64,000 bases of DNA, taken from NCBI GenBank assembly GCA_001600495.1, contig BCKE01000033.1, positions 240,347-304,346 on the forward strand, given 5' to 3'. Source of the stretch: Pilasporangium apinafurcum. Its lineage: Eukaryota > Oomycota > Peronosporomycetes > Pythiales > Pythiaceae. Shown here piece after piece: positions 48,601-57,860 of the stretch. A model generated the notes under the pieces. It was not told the DNA's origin. It saw only the letters and a list, made by a program, of their open reading frames with translations, and made no database searches. Position 1 is the stretch's first letter; every line of letters begins with the position of its first letter. The position numbers and the translations under genes were made by a program.

Positions 48601-51600
48601 GACCCTTACCACATTGCATGAATTCCACATGGGTAACCACACCGCCACGAAGAGTCGAGTTGAAACCAGCAAACACATCTTCCGACAAGTTAATGCCTTT
48701 ACTAGCTTTCGATACACCACCACGAGTAATTGCCAACACTTTATCAAACACATCTGGGTGACCGTAGTGCATACGAACATACAATGGATTTGCGAGAACA
48801 CGCTGAGAAAGTGTAACGAAAACCAATTCCTGCCAGGTCTTGAACTTTGCCAAAGAAGAAGCATTACCAGTGAAAATATGTTCACGCATACCAATAATCG
48901 AGACAGGTTTCTTCGAAGGGTGTCGGTCCGCCGTGACAAGTAGTTGTGGCATCTTCAAACATTCCTCAAAGTAGTGCTGCTGATTCATATCAATAGTTTG
49001 AACAAACTCACCGCGAGTGAACGGCATGGCATTGTTCTGATTTTCTGGTTTACCTTCACCAAGAATTGGATCTCCAGGCAATTGGTATCGGTAGACTTCC
49101 ACAATCGAGTTATTTTCACTCTTGATCAATACGGTATCAAAGGTCTTGTCACCGTTCTGCATTTCAATCGTATCCACATATGCAACACGCAAGTTTGGAT
49201 ACTCTTGCAACAGGTAATCGATATCGTCAGCTTGCTGTTTGTTTTCTCGGCGATGCTTGCCATACACTTGGCACGCGCAAATGTACGAAAACTTCAACCG
49301 AACCATATCTTGCAATTGAGCTTGCTTCTGCTCTGCGGTTTTGCCTGGACTTGACCCAATTTCCAACCAGTGAAGAATCTTGATAGCATCTTCGTACATC
49401 ATCATACCCTGCACAGTACGAGCAAGAGTTTGGCCACGGTAGGATGCCCACAGGCGGATTTCTTCAGGGAAATGCTGTTGAGCCTCCTCGGCAGTGCTCA
49501 CATCTACACGTTCCAAGAAGTTGTCCCATTCTTCTTGATGGATCTTGGTGAGATATTTCAAAATGGTCAAATTCTTGCCGTCTTCTTCGACTTTCTGGAA
49601 AATTGGGTGATTCACGAGCGGGTTATTCAAATCTTCAATAGAAAACAGCACTGTTTCAGCGTAGAATGGAGTAACAACGGAAAAAGAGCGCATCTCCTTA
49701 ATAGCACGAAGCTGTGGAATGTCCATAACCAGAGATTTCATAAAAAAACCAAGACGACGTTGAGCCTCCATGGTTCGTGGCATTGCTTCTGAGCGCTCCA
49801 AAGAGAGCAACAAACATGCTCGTGTAGCTGCACCCATCGCAGTGTCGCTGCAAAAGAGGTTTACCAGACCACGAGAAGCAAAGAGATATCCATTCGCACT
49901 TGAGCAAAATTTGGTGCTACCAAACTTGCGCTGTAGCGCTGGATCCATGCAGAATGATTGCATGCAATTCAGGAAAAATTCCATCTTACTCACAAAGTTA
50001 CGAATCACACCCATCGTATGGATTTTGGTGTCAGAAAGATGCTGGGATTGCACATCTGGGTCTGGCAAGTCCAAAATTTCTTCCAAGAGATCCACAGCAG
50101 CTGCGCGAAGTCGAGTCAGTTCACGCACATTAAAGGACTTCATAAAGCCGCCAGTAGCAGCGATTTCTTCAATAGCTCGGAAACCATCCAACACTTCTGC
50201 ATCGTCATTACCAAAGAGTGCAGAGATGACATACGTGCTGGCAGTGAAAAAGCTGCGAATGGCAGACAGGCAATCATTTTCAACCAATGTGACGCGAAGT
50301 TGCGATTCTCCTTTGCCTTCTTTCGCCGTTTTAATCGCCAACTGCATCGCTTCTCCGAGTTTGCCAGCTGAGAGAAACACTGGCTCGAATACTTCACCGT
50401 TACTACGAATATCGTACTGCAAAATCGCAGCTTCTTTATCATCCAATAGATCGCCCTCACGAAAGGAATTCACAATTTCATTCCAAACAACCACGAAACG
50501 CAGCATCATTTGCGATTCGTAGGCCGCAGCCAACGCACTTGGCCGAGACGATTCGTTGCCGTTAGCCGATGCATCGCTCGCGCGAGCAAGACTGGTGACC
50601 ACTTTCTGATCAAACAATTGTGGAGCGACTCGGAAAGCCTTGGTCATCTCCTTGACACCACGAATTTCACCAGTCTTCATCAATATGCCCATGAACGCAC
50701 CCGTCAGCGACTGAAAGATCGTAAAGTAAATCTGCGTGTCGTAATTGAACACAAACACAACCGGAAACCAGAGCGCGAAGATGACACCCAAATTATGGAA
50801 CGACACCAACGAATTCTGGTATTCCAAATTCATGGCATAGATGGCCAATGTTGGCAACATAAGCGGACGTATCAAGACAAAGTACGATACAATCGCCTTC
50901 ACAACCCAGAGGAAAAGCCAAAATGCAATATACTTGACCTGATATGAAAAAGGTGGAGTCATATTGCGACCGACGTAGCAGCTCTCTCCTTCACGCACAA
51001 ACTTTGCCGCGAACGTTCCGGAAATCAATTGAGGTGAAAAAGCCTGCACCAGCAGTACCAGTACTCCTGGCACCACAAAGGCGATCATGAGTGGAAAAAA
51101 ATTGTCCAGTAGCTTCGTATTTCGGTTCTCGTTCAATGGGACGTAGATCATCAGCCAAAACAACCCAGCAAAGCCTGCATTCCAGATCAGCCGTAATGTG
51201 AGCGCAGAGGCGTAGGTGAAAGATCGTGACGACGTTGCGGATGACTCCTTCGTCACGAGTAAATGCCATCCATGTGCCACTTCCAGCACACATTTCAGAA
51301 AACAGAGCAGCGAGTGTGAGAAAAAAATAGAGACCCCCGCGAGTTTCAACGCACGTGTCGTGTAAGGATCGACAACATCACCGATTCTACCGAATTGGGA
51401 GAAGCCTGATTTTCCACCATCAGGAGAGATCGTCACACAAAAAGATAGTACCGTTAGCAGCACCAAGAACATGAGATTGAACTGGAAAATCCGGTAATAG
51501 TTTAGCACCAGCGTGAATATGCTGCGATGCTCGTAAAACGTCTTGCCATGGTTCTGCGTCAATTCCCGGCCGACCGCCTCAACACCGATACTAAGGCAGT

Positions 51601-52375
51601 GAGGCTTCCAGAAATACTCGTTGATATCGTCGTAATTCCGAATCTTGACGTGTTCCAATGGTTTCCCGAGGCGATTGCGACGCTTCATGTTGCTGCACTC
51701 GCTCCAGATGGGACGAATTACCTGCGTCAGAAACCAGCCCTCTGGGCTGCGCTGGTGGCCTTGGTGATCTGCATTCGCGAGTGTCATCATCTGGTGATAG
51801 AGGTAGCAGATGCACTCTGGAATGTGGCGAATGTTGGCGGCTTCTCCCCAAATAAGAAAGTAAAGCATCAAGTCCATATGTAGTGGATGTTTCAGGCCGC
51901 CACTACCGACCGGTCCGTTATAATGTACAGTCTGAACACCCAAGAAATGGCACCACTCGCGGTAATTCGACGTCAATTTACTCGCAAGTTCCACGATGTG
52001 GTGATCCGGCGCATCTGATGGTTTGCAGCGCGCCTTACCGTTTGCCAAAAGCAATAGCACGTGTTCGCGCTGGTTCGAGACCGAACCTTCCTGGAAGCCA
52101 AATTTGGCTTTTAGGAACTCACAGCAGTAGTCGACCGACGCTTCGTCATCATCAATGACTGTCGCGGCCCCACCAGCCCCATATTTGTCCATTTTGCCGC
52201 TAAGTACGCTACCTGAATTCGGTGCGACAACATCTAATCCCGTTAATCGTGAGCTGAATCTCTCGCTGCGTTCCGATTTGTTGCGGCGACGGTCTGCATC
52301 GAGTTCAAAGTAATTAGAACTCGCGCGCCGCCGGTACTCCCCCGCGTTGGGAGTCTGGTACTGTTCGTACTGCAT
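45647..52375 (-). CDS. 1,3-beta-glucan (callose) synthase with C-terminal sugar-transporter module
   Basis: A single uninterrupted frame of 2242 residues. Residues about 120-260 are the FKS1-type N-terminal domain (GSGGLKHPLHMDLMLYFLIW, GEAANIRHIPECICYLYHQ). Multiple membrane segments follow at about 290-580. The GT48 catalytic region (about 870-1300) has FFMKSLVMDIP, MRSFSVVTPFYAETVLFS, YRYQLPGDPILGEGKPENQN, FTRGEFVQTIDMNQQHY and HPDVFDKVLAITRGGVSKAS. A second membrane block follows (about 1300-1690). From about 1690 to 2190 a sugar-transporter-like MFS unit continues in frame: YFIGRRLSIVCGGMLTIFGM, TIAVYIYEISTRDMRGKALL, FPESPYWVYLREGLEACE and FIDRVDHKRILYC. The basic tail has RSRATRRSARTPGSARSRN. 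The enzyme makes cell-wall 1,3-beta-glucan at the plasma membrane. The fused transporter might position sugar or regulate the synthase. Confidence 0.96.
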   Translation of the reverse strand: MQYEQYQTPNAGEYRRRASSNYFELDADRRRNKSERSERFSSRLTGLDVVAPNSGSVLSGKMDKYGAGGAATVIDDDEASVDYCCEFLKAKFGFQEGSVSNQREHVLLLLANGKARCKPSDAPDHHIVELASKLTSNYREWCHFLGVQTVHYNGPVGSGGLKHPLHMDLMLYFLIWGEAANIRHIPECICYLYHQMMTLANADHQGHQRSPEGWFLTQVIRPIWSECSNMKRRNRLGKPLEHVKIRNYDDINEYFWKPHCLSIGVEAVGRELTQNHGKTFYEHRSIFTLVLNYYRIFQFNLMFLVLLTVLSFCVTISPDGGKSGFSQFGRIGDVVDPYTTRALKLAGVSIFFSHSLLCFLKCVLEVAHGWHLLVTKESSATSSRSFTYASALTLRLIWNAGFAGLFWLMIYVPLNENRNTKLLDNFFPLMIAFVVPGVLVLLVQAFSPQLISGTFAAKFVREGESCYVGRNMTPPFSYQVKYIAFWLFLWVVKAIVSYFVLIRPLMLPTLAIYAMNLEYQNSLVSFHNLGVIFALWFPVVFVFNYDTQIYFTIFQSLTGAFMGILMKTGEIRGVKEMTKAFRVAPQLFDQKVVTSLARASDASANGNESSRPSALAAAYESQMMLRFVVVWNEIVNSFREGDLLDDKEAAILQYDIRSNGEVFEPVFLSAGKLGEAMQLAIKTAKEGKGESQLRVTLVENDCLSAIRSFFTASTYVISALFGNDDAEVLDGFRAIEEIAATGGFMKSFNVRELTRLRAAAVDLLEEILDLPDPDVQSQHLSDTKIHTMGVIRNFVSKMEFFLNCMQSFCMDPALQRKFGSTKFCSSANGYLFASRGLVNLFCSDTAMGAATRACLLLSLERSEAMPRTMEAQRRLGFFMKSLVMDIPQLRAIKEMRSFSVVTPFYAETVLFSIEDLNNPLVNHPIFQKVEEDGKNLTILKYLTKIHQEEWDNFLERVDVSTAEEAQQHFPEEIRLWASYRGQTLARTVQGMMMYEDAIKILHWLEIGSSPGKTAEQKQAQLQDMVRLKFSYICACQVYGKHRRENKQQADDIDYLLQEYPNLRVAYVDTIEMQNGDKTFDTVLIKSENNSIVEVYRYQLPGDPILGEGKPENQNNAMPFTRGEFVQTIDMNQQHYFEECLKMPQLLVTADRHPSKKPVSIIGMREHIFTGNASSLAKFKTWQELVFVTLSQRVLANPLYVRMHYGHPDVFDKVLAITRGGVSKASKGINLSEDVFAGFNSTLRGGVVTHVEFMQCGKGRDVALSQISMFEGKLANGAGETSLAREAHRMGQFMDFFRLNSMYYSHTGFYFATWMTIVTTFVYMYSKVYVALAGVQSQIIFEMNSTDIISLNEAYNFDERAYNDSDAVINTQYYIQAGLFLSLPLIVVYFGEMGIRRGFVQLIEMVVTGGPAFFIFQVGTTMHYFDNNLVHGEAQYKATGRGFKITRETFVLLYKAYAHSHFRKAFELVGLCLVYLTFGDFHICQDAPDGDNTFAFDYCVTSQGFGVQTFAIWFIAIVWIVAPYIFNSDGLDWEKTKADIYAWAVWMYADENYKDEDAVMVGGWISWWKDDLKLFNNSKPIARITVLLRESRHFLLMWYVTALKWDIITVAFVSGAAVATVFLLGILGAAGGAVRAKRPGLRAFLYLLTIITCLIVFFVVANVVFDASFTRSMSLFFGYISCLYGINEMARMWSFADSSIASVGMFQQLAFLFDFIFCVSMLLPLLVMSGIPFLNIIQTRMMYNKGFSEVVSASSQYAFSLAAFMGMLGGAGCGWLFHLFTILETTPGFISYVTTYDLLGGTAGDGSTTYLFYYACVGGTAIAGFLNYFIGRRLSIVCGGMLTIFGMVCVSAVQGSGEGFLKPGVGLLGGSVGVLLPTIAVYIYEISTRDMRGKALLLLGLGFITGVLACAWFSTSNREVGWVWQVFAATIILSIMTPAVYIFPESPYWVYLREGLEACERCLAVLRRKDGVSDELKAIREEEAHGDGNDGSTGGATLFKFMLGLFLIILSGLFYGTVNMYLAQKFSSTEDATYMFVNCVAMQFLGALFSFFFIDRVDHKRILYCILIPMAGLVGVLGMNAQTDTWTGDAETLMLQIVGLLAYFFAGLGLSSVLWVSCVGLFNTRKRAFYTTFYFMIFFLIPIYALLVRANSSFADLEYTYLYGFSGCCLVVMVLLVGATTYKNGMLCTKSEREVERARIRRSRATRRSARTPGSARSRNLSRSRGKSHSNYQMFESPAGSAP

Positions 52376-53328
52376 TTCCTCCGGCCGTCACAGATGAGAG
52401 CCAAAGCCTTCTCTTCTTCTCTCTCTCTCTTTTTCTCCTTGACGAACGTACAGATGTCCAAAGTAGTCGCCTCCGCTTCCTTCCTTTCCTCCTTCGCTTG
52501 GTGGTTTATGGGACGGAAAGACGGAATGACAGCGAAAGACACCAAGGAGCCAAACGCAGACGACCACACAGCCCGCCTTTTTCACCAATGAGCTGCGATT
52601 GTTAACCCTACCCTCGGAGGACAAAGAACAGAAACAACTGGCTGCTCCAAGCACTGTTGTTGATTTTTTTTTTCCGAAAGATTCAGTCGGAATGAAATAT
52701 TTCACTAAACGTGAGAAAGGAATTGCAGGACACTCCTTGGACATCCTCTCTCCCACCAAAATGTAGCTCCTTTCGTAGCCAAAAATCCGATTTCAAATCA
52801 ATTCTATCACATGCTTCGTAGAAATATTTACCCACGCACCCACCCATGAAACCACAAAAGCCAAAACTCTTTTTTCGTACCCAACGACCCCTCTAATCAG
52901 ACCACATCCCTTTACTTAAAAATGTGATAGTGGGAACATAATGCGGAAGATCGTGAGGTAAATTATTACTTTGTTTGACTATACAGGAAAAAAACCAGGG
53001 GGAAGAACGGCTTTTTTTTTTTTGACAATGTGTTGGCTTGCGACGCGACGGACCTCTGCCGTCTGTTTTGTTTGGTATCATTCTGCAGCGTTCTGCGACA
53101 CCATGACAGACAAAAATTCACGCTTTGGCTGCAAACTCTACTCGAAATTTGCCCTTTTCTGTGCTGAGTAAGGAACAAAATTGCACCCTCTATTTTTGTT
53201 AAATTTTTTCTTTTGGCGGGATAGAGACAACGAATTAGCGCATTCTTTAACAAAAAACAAGTTAATTTGCTTTGTCGTTCTTTATTCATAAAATAATCGC
53301 TTCACGTTATTTTTCATATTCTAACCAG
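52376..53328. promoter_or_regulatory. Glucan synthase upstream region
   Basis: This 953-bp gap lies between the glucan synthase ATG and the stop of the upstream START-FYVE gene, both on the reverse strand. The transcript side just before the ATG is a GA repeat (CTCTTCTTCTCTCTCTCTCT on +, about 52410-52430). Poly-T runs of about ten occur near 52663 and 53013. CCACCAATGAG (52582-52592) holds an inverted CCAAT. No gene is seen. Confidence 0.45.
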
Positions 53329-56300
53329 TTAATCATTCAATTCATCTTGGATTTCTCTAAGAAACAATGCAAGGTACTCTTGATCCACGCGACGCATGGT
53401 GAGTTTTTGGGGTAAGGAGACGTATCCCGCCAGTTTCAACAACTTGATGATACTTGGAGTCTCCTTGAGCACTTTAGTATAACGAATGTCCTCGTGGTTC
53501 AATGTGCGAAATTTTGACCGTACCCCTTCGCGGTGCAAAGATCGCAGGACTTTGAAGATGGAGCCCAATTTCCGCTGTCGTTCGTACTCAGATGGACATT
53601 CACAACGAAAGGATGACAGACATGCACGAATCTCCCGTACAGCCTCTGTCACGTGATGTGCATTTGTGATAGAGCGTTCTGGGACTCCATCACTCCACGT
53701 CGGTTTCTCATACTGCTCCTCTGACGATGTGCCGCCTTGTTGACTCGATTGAAACGGCATTGAATTGCTTCGTGGTCGAGTGAGATCTTCCATCAAAGCA
53801 CGGAGCTCCTCGCTTTCATCGCATCCTGTCACAGGCAAGTGCTCTGAGTCTTGTGGAGACATGGCTTGATATTTTTTCACGGGCACTTCTGCTTCCAAGA
53901 AAAATTCGTTCTGGGGACGATAGTCATTGTCATGTGGACCGAAGCTGTACTTGTCACTTAGACTCACGATCGAAATATCATTATCAACATTGTCCAGACC
54001 GTCGTCATCATCTGAGGAGGAGTCGTATGCATCATCGTCAAAAATGTTGTTCTCGTCCATGAGCTGTTGGTATGTGGCGGTATCCAAATCACTGTCTGCA
54101 TGCGTCCGCTCCCCGACAAGAATGCCACGGGAGGAGCTAGACTGCAAACCCCCAACACTTTCTGAAGGCGGAATTGTGGACGTAGACGATGCTGTTCTAT
54201 CCAAAACTCCTTCTTTCTTGGTCTTCTCAGCACCAGAGGAGCTTGCTGGAGAGGACGATCGTGGCACAAGGCGTCCACTGGGATCGACGAACATGCTTTT
54301 CACGATGCCAGGTGATGATGTGCGCTCCTTCATTGGCGGATCAATGTCTAACGCAGGTGATGGTGGCTTCGAAAAAGAGCGACGCGTTGTGGGTTTGGTC
54401 ACTTCACTGGAGTTCATGACACCACGAAGTTCTGAGACCAAGTCTAGCGTGTTCATCGCCTTCTCGGACGTCACTGGTGATGTCGCCGGTGTGGGAGGCT
54501 TCCCACCAGCACTTGATGAGGATGGTAGCGGAGGTTTATGCAGGCTTCCTTCTCGCTGTCCGAAAATCTCAAAGACACTCTCAATCTCAGCTTGCGCAGA
54601 CTCTTCCTGCACGACTGCCAACCGAGCACTCGGCCGTTCTGCTTCTGGGTGTTGCCCCATATCGTCGACGTCTTCAAACATGGACAGTTTGCGTTGCGCC
54701 GTCTCCAAACTGCGCTGTAGCTCCTCAATTTTCCTCTGTAACCGCACAATTTCGTTGGTTTTGAACACAGATGACGACGAAAGTGTGCGTTTCAGACCAT
54801 TCTGGTGTAGATGGTGGCTGTCATTTTCATCCATCGCTGAAGACGTTGATTCATCTGTTTCTGGCTGGTAAGAGGCCATCACACGCTCGTAGTTGGACGA
54901 GGAGTACGGATCATGGCTAGCATCGCTGTAGCCAGTCACGAAAGACGCCACTTCGTCGTGCTCTTGATCGGATCGATGGCCATTGTCCGAGTAGGAAGAG
55001 ATAAATGCCTGACCGGCTTGCTTCGTTGCACGAGCCGCTGCGAACGTAATGCGTGCGACCGATTCAAACTGCTCTTGCGTAATGATATCGTCCTCTTCTG
55101 CATCCAAACGCTGATTGTCGTTGTCTTTATTATCGGTGTTCTCTTTGTCCTTTTTCACTGGTTTCTCGTGCTGAGATTGATGCATCCCCTTTACATACAG
55201 CGGCGTGCCAGTGGCATTGGCCAATGCCGCATCGAAATTGGTCACAGAGGTCTCTAGCGTTGTGCGAATCTTGTTCATCTGGTTAAACATCTCGTTGATT
55301 TCTTCTTCGTCTTCCTCACCTTCTTGCAGACTCTGGAAATCAACTTCGGAGATGCTGCAGTTAATCGTGTCGCGGATCTCACGGATGTGGTTGACGACAT
55401 TCGTCAGCGCCTGCATCTTCTCCTGTGGACGTAGGGTCGAACGCTTATCTTTATTATTATTGTTCGCCTTCTCCAGTAAAATCGCGGTTGCTTCACTCGA
55501 CCGTCGCTCCTGATCTTTGCTTTCGCGCATCTGGAAAATCATATCCTCGTATGAGTTGTGCTGTGGACTACGGAGACCACGAATATACGACTCTGTGTCG
55601 CCATTTGATGTAGATTCGCCATTCTGTCCCGATTCAGTGGCACCTTGTAGTTCTTGGACATTGGCAGTTGCAGCGCTAATCATACACACCGAACAGACCC
55701 GCAGATGCGTGATATCGAAGATTGGCTCCTCTAACTCCCGATGCGGTGCGCAAGACGAGCACACCACCTCTCCACACGTTCGGCAATGATGCTTGCGATG
55801 GAAGTAGAACCCGCGTAGACACACCGCACAGGCTTTCCTATCGGAATTGGGCACCCACTGCCATTGCTCTACGAATCGCAGGCTACTCACGCGCTGTCGG
55901 TCCAGCAATCCCTTGATTCTAGAAACAGCACAGACCTGTTCTTGCATGAGTTCCTCCAATTTGTTACGCACAAGTGGGTTCAGATCGCCATCGATTTGGC
56001 AAATAGATGTGATGCGCAGCATGTGTGCGTGGTGGGTTTTGGAAATAATAATCCCCGTTCGTGACATATAACCTCTCGAGACCCCAAAATTCTCTAACGT
56101 TGGCACCTCCCTTTCGCGTGAAATCGATTCCTGGACACAAAAGCCCACGACACTGGTCCCTGGCATCGGTTTCTTTTTGCCTGAATATTCGAGATAGCAG
56201 AAATCGAGCGCATTTTGGTCCTCTCGTCGCTGTTTGCTCTTGATGGCATGCCATTTGATCGCTCGATAGGCGTATCCAGGTCGATATGTCGCTCTTGACG

Positions 56301-56694
56301 AGGGAAATGTGAACAGTGTGCGGCCATCCACAAACGAACTGCCATGAAGATACGCCATCGTTTTCCGGAAATCCTTGGTTGTCACTTTCGCAATCGCTTG
56401 TAAGACCTCCTCTGGCCGTGTATCTGCGACTAATACACTCGATTTTAAGAGCATGGACGCATATGTAGCCTTCGTGGATGGTCGAAAGTCCAAAAACTGA
56501 GCGCGTTGACAGTGATCACCTAATTTCGTGCGTGTATCTGCCCATTTGTAGGCACAATCGGCATCTTCAATGATGCGGATGAGTTGCCCGACACGTTCTT
56601 TGCCGAGCCGTTTATAGTACTTGATCTCATCGGTGTTGAGTACGATCTGTGGGAAGAACCCTTCCGTGAGTGGGAAATCGAGCGAGCGGTGCAT
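53329..56694 (-). CDS. START-FYVE protein with C-terminal PUB-like domain
   Basis: This single exon encodes 1121 residues. Residues about 20-265 are START-like (EGFFPQIVLNTDEIKYYKRL, GYAYRAIKWHAIKSKQRRED, VGFCVQESISREREVPTLEN). A genuine FYVE finger follows at about 290-345 (WVPNSDRKACAVCLRGF, FHRKHHCRTCGEVVCSSCAP, LRVCSVC) with the WxxD-like start and RKHHCR basic ribbon expected for PI3P binding. The middle is long, acidic and disordered, with a short coiled coil (VRLQRKIEELQRSLETAQRK). The last 110 residues (RQRKLGSIFKVLRSLHREGV, ETPSIIKLLKLAGYVSLPQK) resemble a PUB domain, which binds Cdc48/p97. A role bridging endosomes and Cdc48 is inference. It is a paralogue of the 57861-60446 gene. 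Confidence 0.88.
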   Translation of the reverse strand: MHRSLDFPLTEGFFPQIVLNTDEIKYYKRLGKERVGQLIRIIEDADCAYKWADTRTKLGDHCQRAQFLDFRPSTKATYASMLLKSSVLVADTRPEEVLQAIAKVTTKDFRKTMAYLHGSSFVDGRTLFTFPSSRATYRPGYAYRAIKWHAIKSKQRREDQNALDFCYLEYSGKKKPMPGTSVVGFCVQESISREREVPTLENFGVSRGYMSRTGIIISKTHHAHMLRITSICQIDGDLNPLVRNKLEELMQEQVCAVSRIKGLLDRQRVSSLRFVEQWQWVPNSDRKACAVCLRGFYFHRKHHCRTCGEVVCSSCAPHRELEEPIFDITHLRVCSVCMISAATANVQELQGATESGQNGESTSNGDTESYIRGLRSPQHNSYEDMIFQMRESKDQERRSSEATAILLEKANNNNKDKRSTLRPQEKMQALTNVVNHIREIRDTINCSISEVDFQSLQEGEEDEEEINEMFNQMNKIRTTLETSVTNFDAALANATGTPLYVKGMHQSQHEKPVKKDKENTDNKDNDNQRLDAEEDDIITQEQFESVARITFAAARATKQAGQAFISSYSDNGHRSDQEHDEVASFVTGYSDASHDPYSSSNYERVMASYQPETDESTSSAMDENDSHHLHQNGLKRTLSSSSVFKTNEIVRLQRKIEELQRSLETAQRKLSMFEDVDDMGQHPEAERPSARLAVVQEESAQAEIESVFEIFGQREGSLHKPPLPSSSSAGGKPPTPATSPVTSEKAMNTLDLVSELRGVMNSSEVTKPTTRRSFSKPPSPALDIDPPMKERTSSPGIVKSMFVDPSGRLVPRSSSPASSSGAEKTKKEGVLDRTASSTSTIPPSESVGGLQSSSSRGILVGERTHADSDLDTATYQQLMDENNIFDDDAYDSSSDDDDGLDNVDNDISIVSLSDKYSFGPHDNDYRPQNEFFLEAEVPVKKYQAMSPQDSEHLPVTGCDESEELRALMEDLTRPRSNSMPFQSSQQGGTSSEEQYEKPTWSDGVPERSITNAHHVTEAVREIRACLSSFRCECPSEYERQRKLGSIFKVLRSLHREGVRSKFRTLNHEDIRYTKVLKETPSIIKLLKLAGYVSLPQKLTMRRVDQEYLALFLREIQDELND

Positions 56695-57860
56695 GCAAGC
56701 GACGCAGAAGGGAGGAATTGGTTGTGATATGTAGAGAAGAGAATAGCGAGAAGATTTTTTCTGTACCTTAGAGCCGCTCTGGGCTCATAGACGTAGATAA
56801 GAAGGGGGAGGAGCAGAGAAAGCGGTGGTGGAGAGACAAAATTCTTCACTCTCCTCCTGCGCGGGCTGCGAAATGAATAAATGAGGTACGCCAGCTACGC
56901 TTTTTCGAGCAATCACAGAGGAGAGGAGGGGATGAGGGTGGAGCGGAGCGGACGCAAGGATCGTCGAGTTGTCGTCAGATGGATCCCTCTCCAATCTCCA
57001 ACCAGCGATTAGGGAAACGTATGGTAACACTTTGTTGATGGGCGAGCTTTCTTTTCTTCCAACAACCCGCCATGGATTCTAATATCTATGAACGAACCCG
57101 CTACGCGCATGCACGAGTCCACTTGAAGAAACCAAAAAAACAAAAAAAACCAGGATCGAATACGCTGGAAATGCTATGTGCTTGTCCTGCATGGATTCCT
57201 GTGACAATGGCGGATTTGCAACATCTCTTTTTTGTTTTTTTTGTTACCTACTTTTGCCACTTTTGTGTCTGTTGTTTCTAGGTTCCCAGATGGGGAAGTT
57301 GAAGTGGCTTTCGGAAAGATACTTTTTTTCCGTCAGTGCCGCTATCTTTAGAGGCGTTTTGGACTGCGCAATGAAGAATGATGCAAATTACGCCGTGATC
57401 GCGGATGAGTGTGTTGAGTCCCGACGTTTTATCGCTGTATCCACATCTATCTCCGTGGTGGCATGTAGGGGAAGGTTGAGTGAGAGGCAGAGAAAGCGTA
57501 AAAACGAGAGAAAATCTCCAGCGCGGCAAGGAACACACACATGCGTGTGTTCAAATGGAAATAATGGAAGATTCATGTATATGAGTGTCATCATACGATT
57601 CGGAATGAATGGTGGCGATTGTCAGAGGAAAGGACGCCACTTCGTCCACCCATGCACAATCAGCATCTAACAGGTGGGTGAATGAGTGTTTCTCATCTTC
57701 TTGTATCTACGGGGAGGTGGAAATGGGATGCAGCACTCACCACAAGAAGCAAAACACTGATAGTCCTCACTCATTATCAACTTTTATATATTGTACTTAG
57801 TATTATATCCTCTATGTATTGCTTATCATCAGACGCAACTACAATTCCCGGCACCGTGCC
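56695..57860. other. Intergenic region between the long START-FYVE genes
   Basis: This 1.17-kb gap should hold the promoter of the 53329-56694 gene. The sequence near 56940-56970 is GA-rich. Frames reach 164 codons on + (57176-57670), but composition is irregular (Phe/Cys runs, then ERQRKRKNERK) and nothing is recognisable, so I call no gene. Confidence 0.45.

Noticed and set aside
49770-50522. 250-codon forward frame within the glucan synthase gene
   Set aside because: Antisense shadow of the intact 2242-residue frame, with no domain.
57176-57670. 164-codon forward frame between the long START-FYVE genes
   Set aside because: Composition switches abruptly from Phe/Cys runs to Arg/Lys runs and matches nothing known. 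It lies in a probable promoter region.
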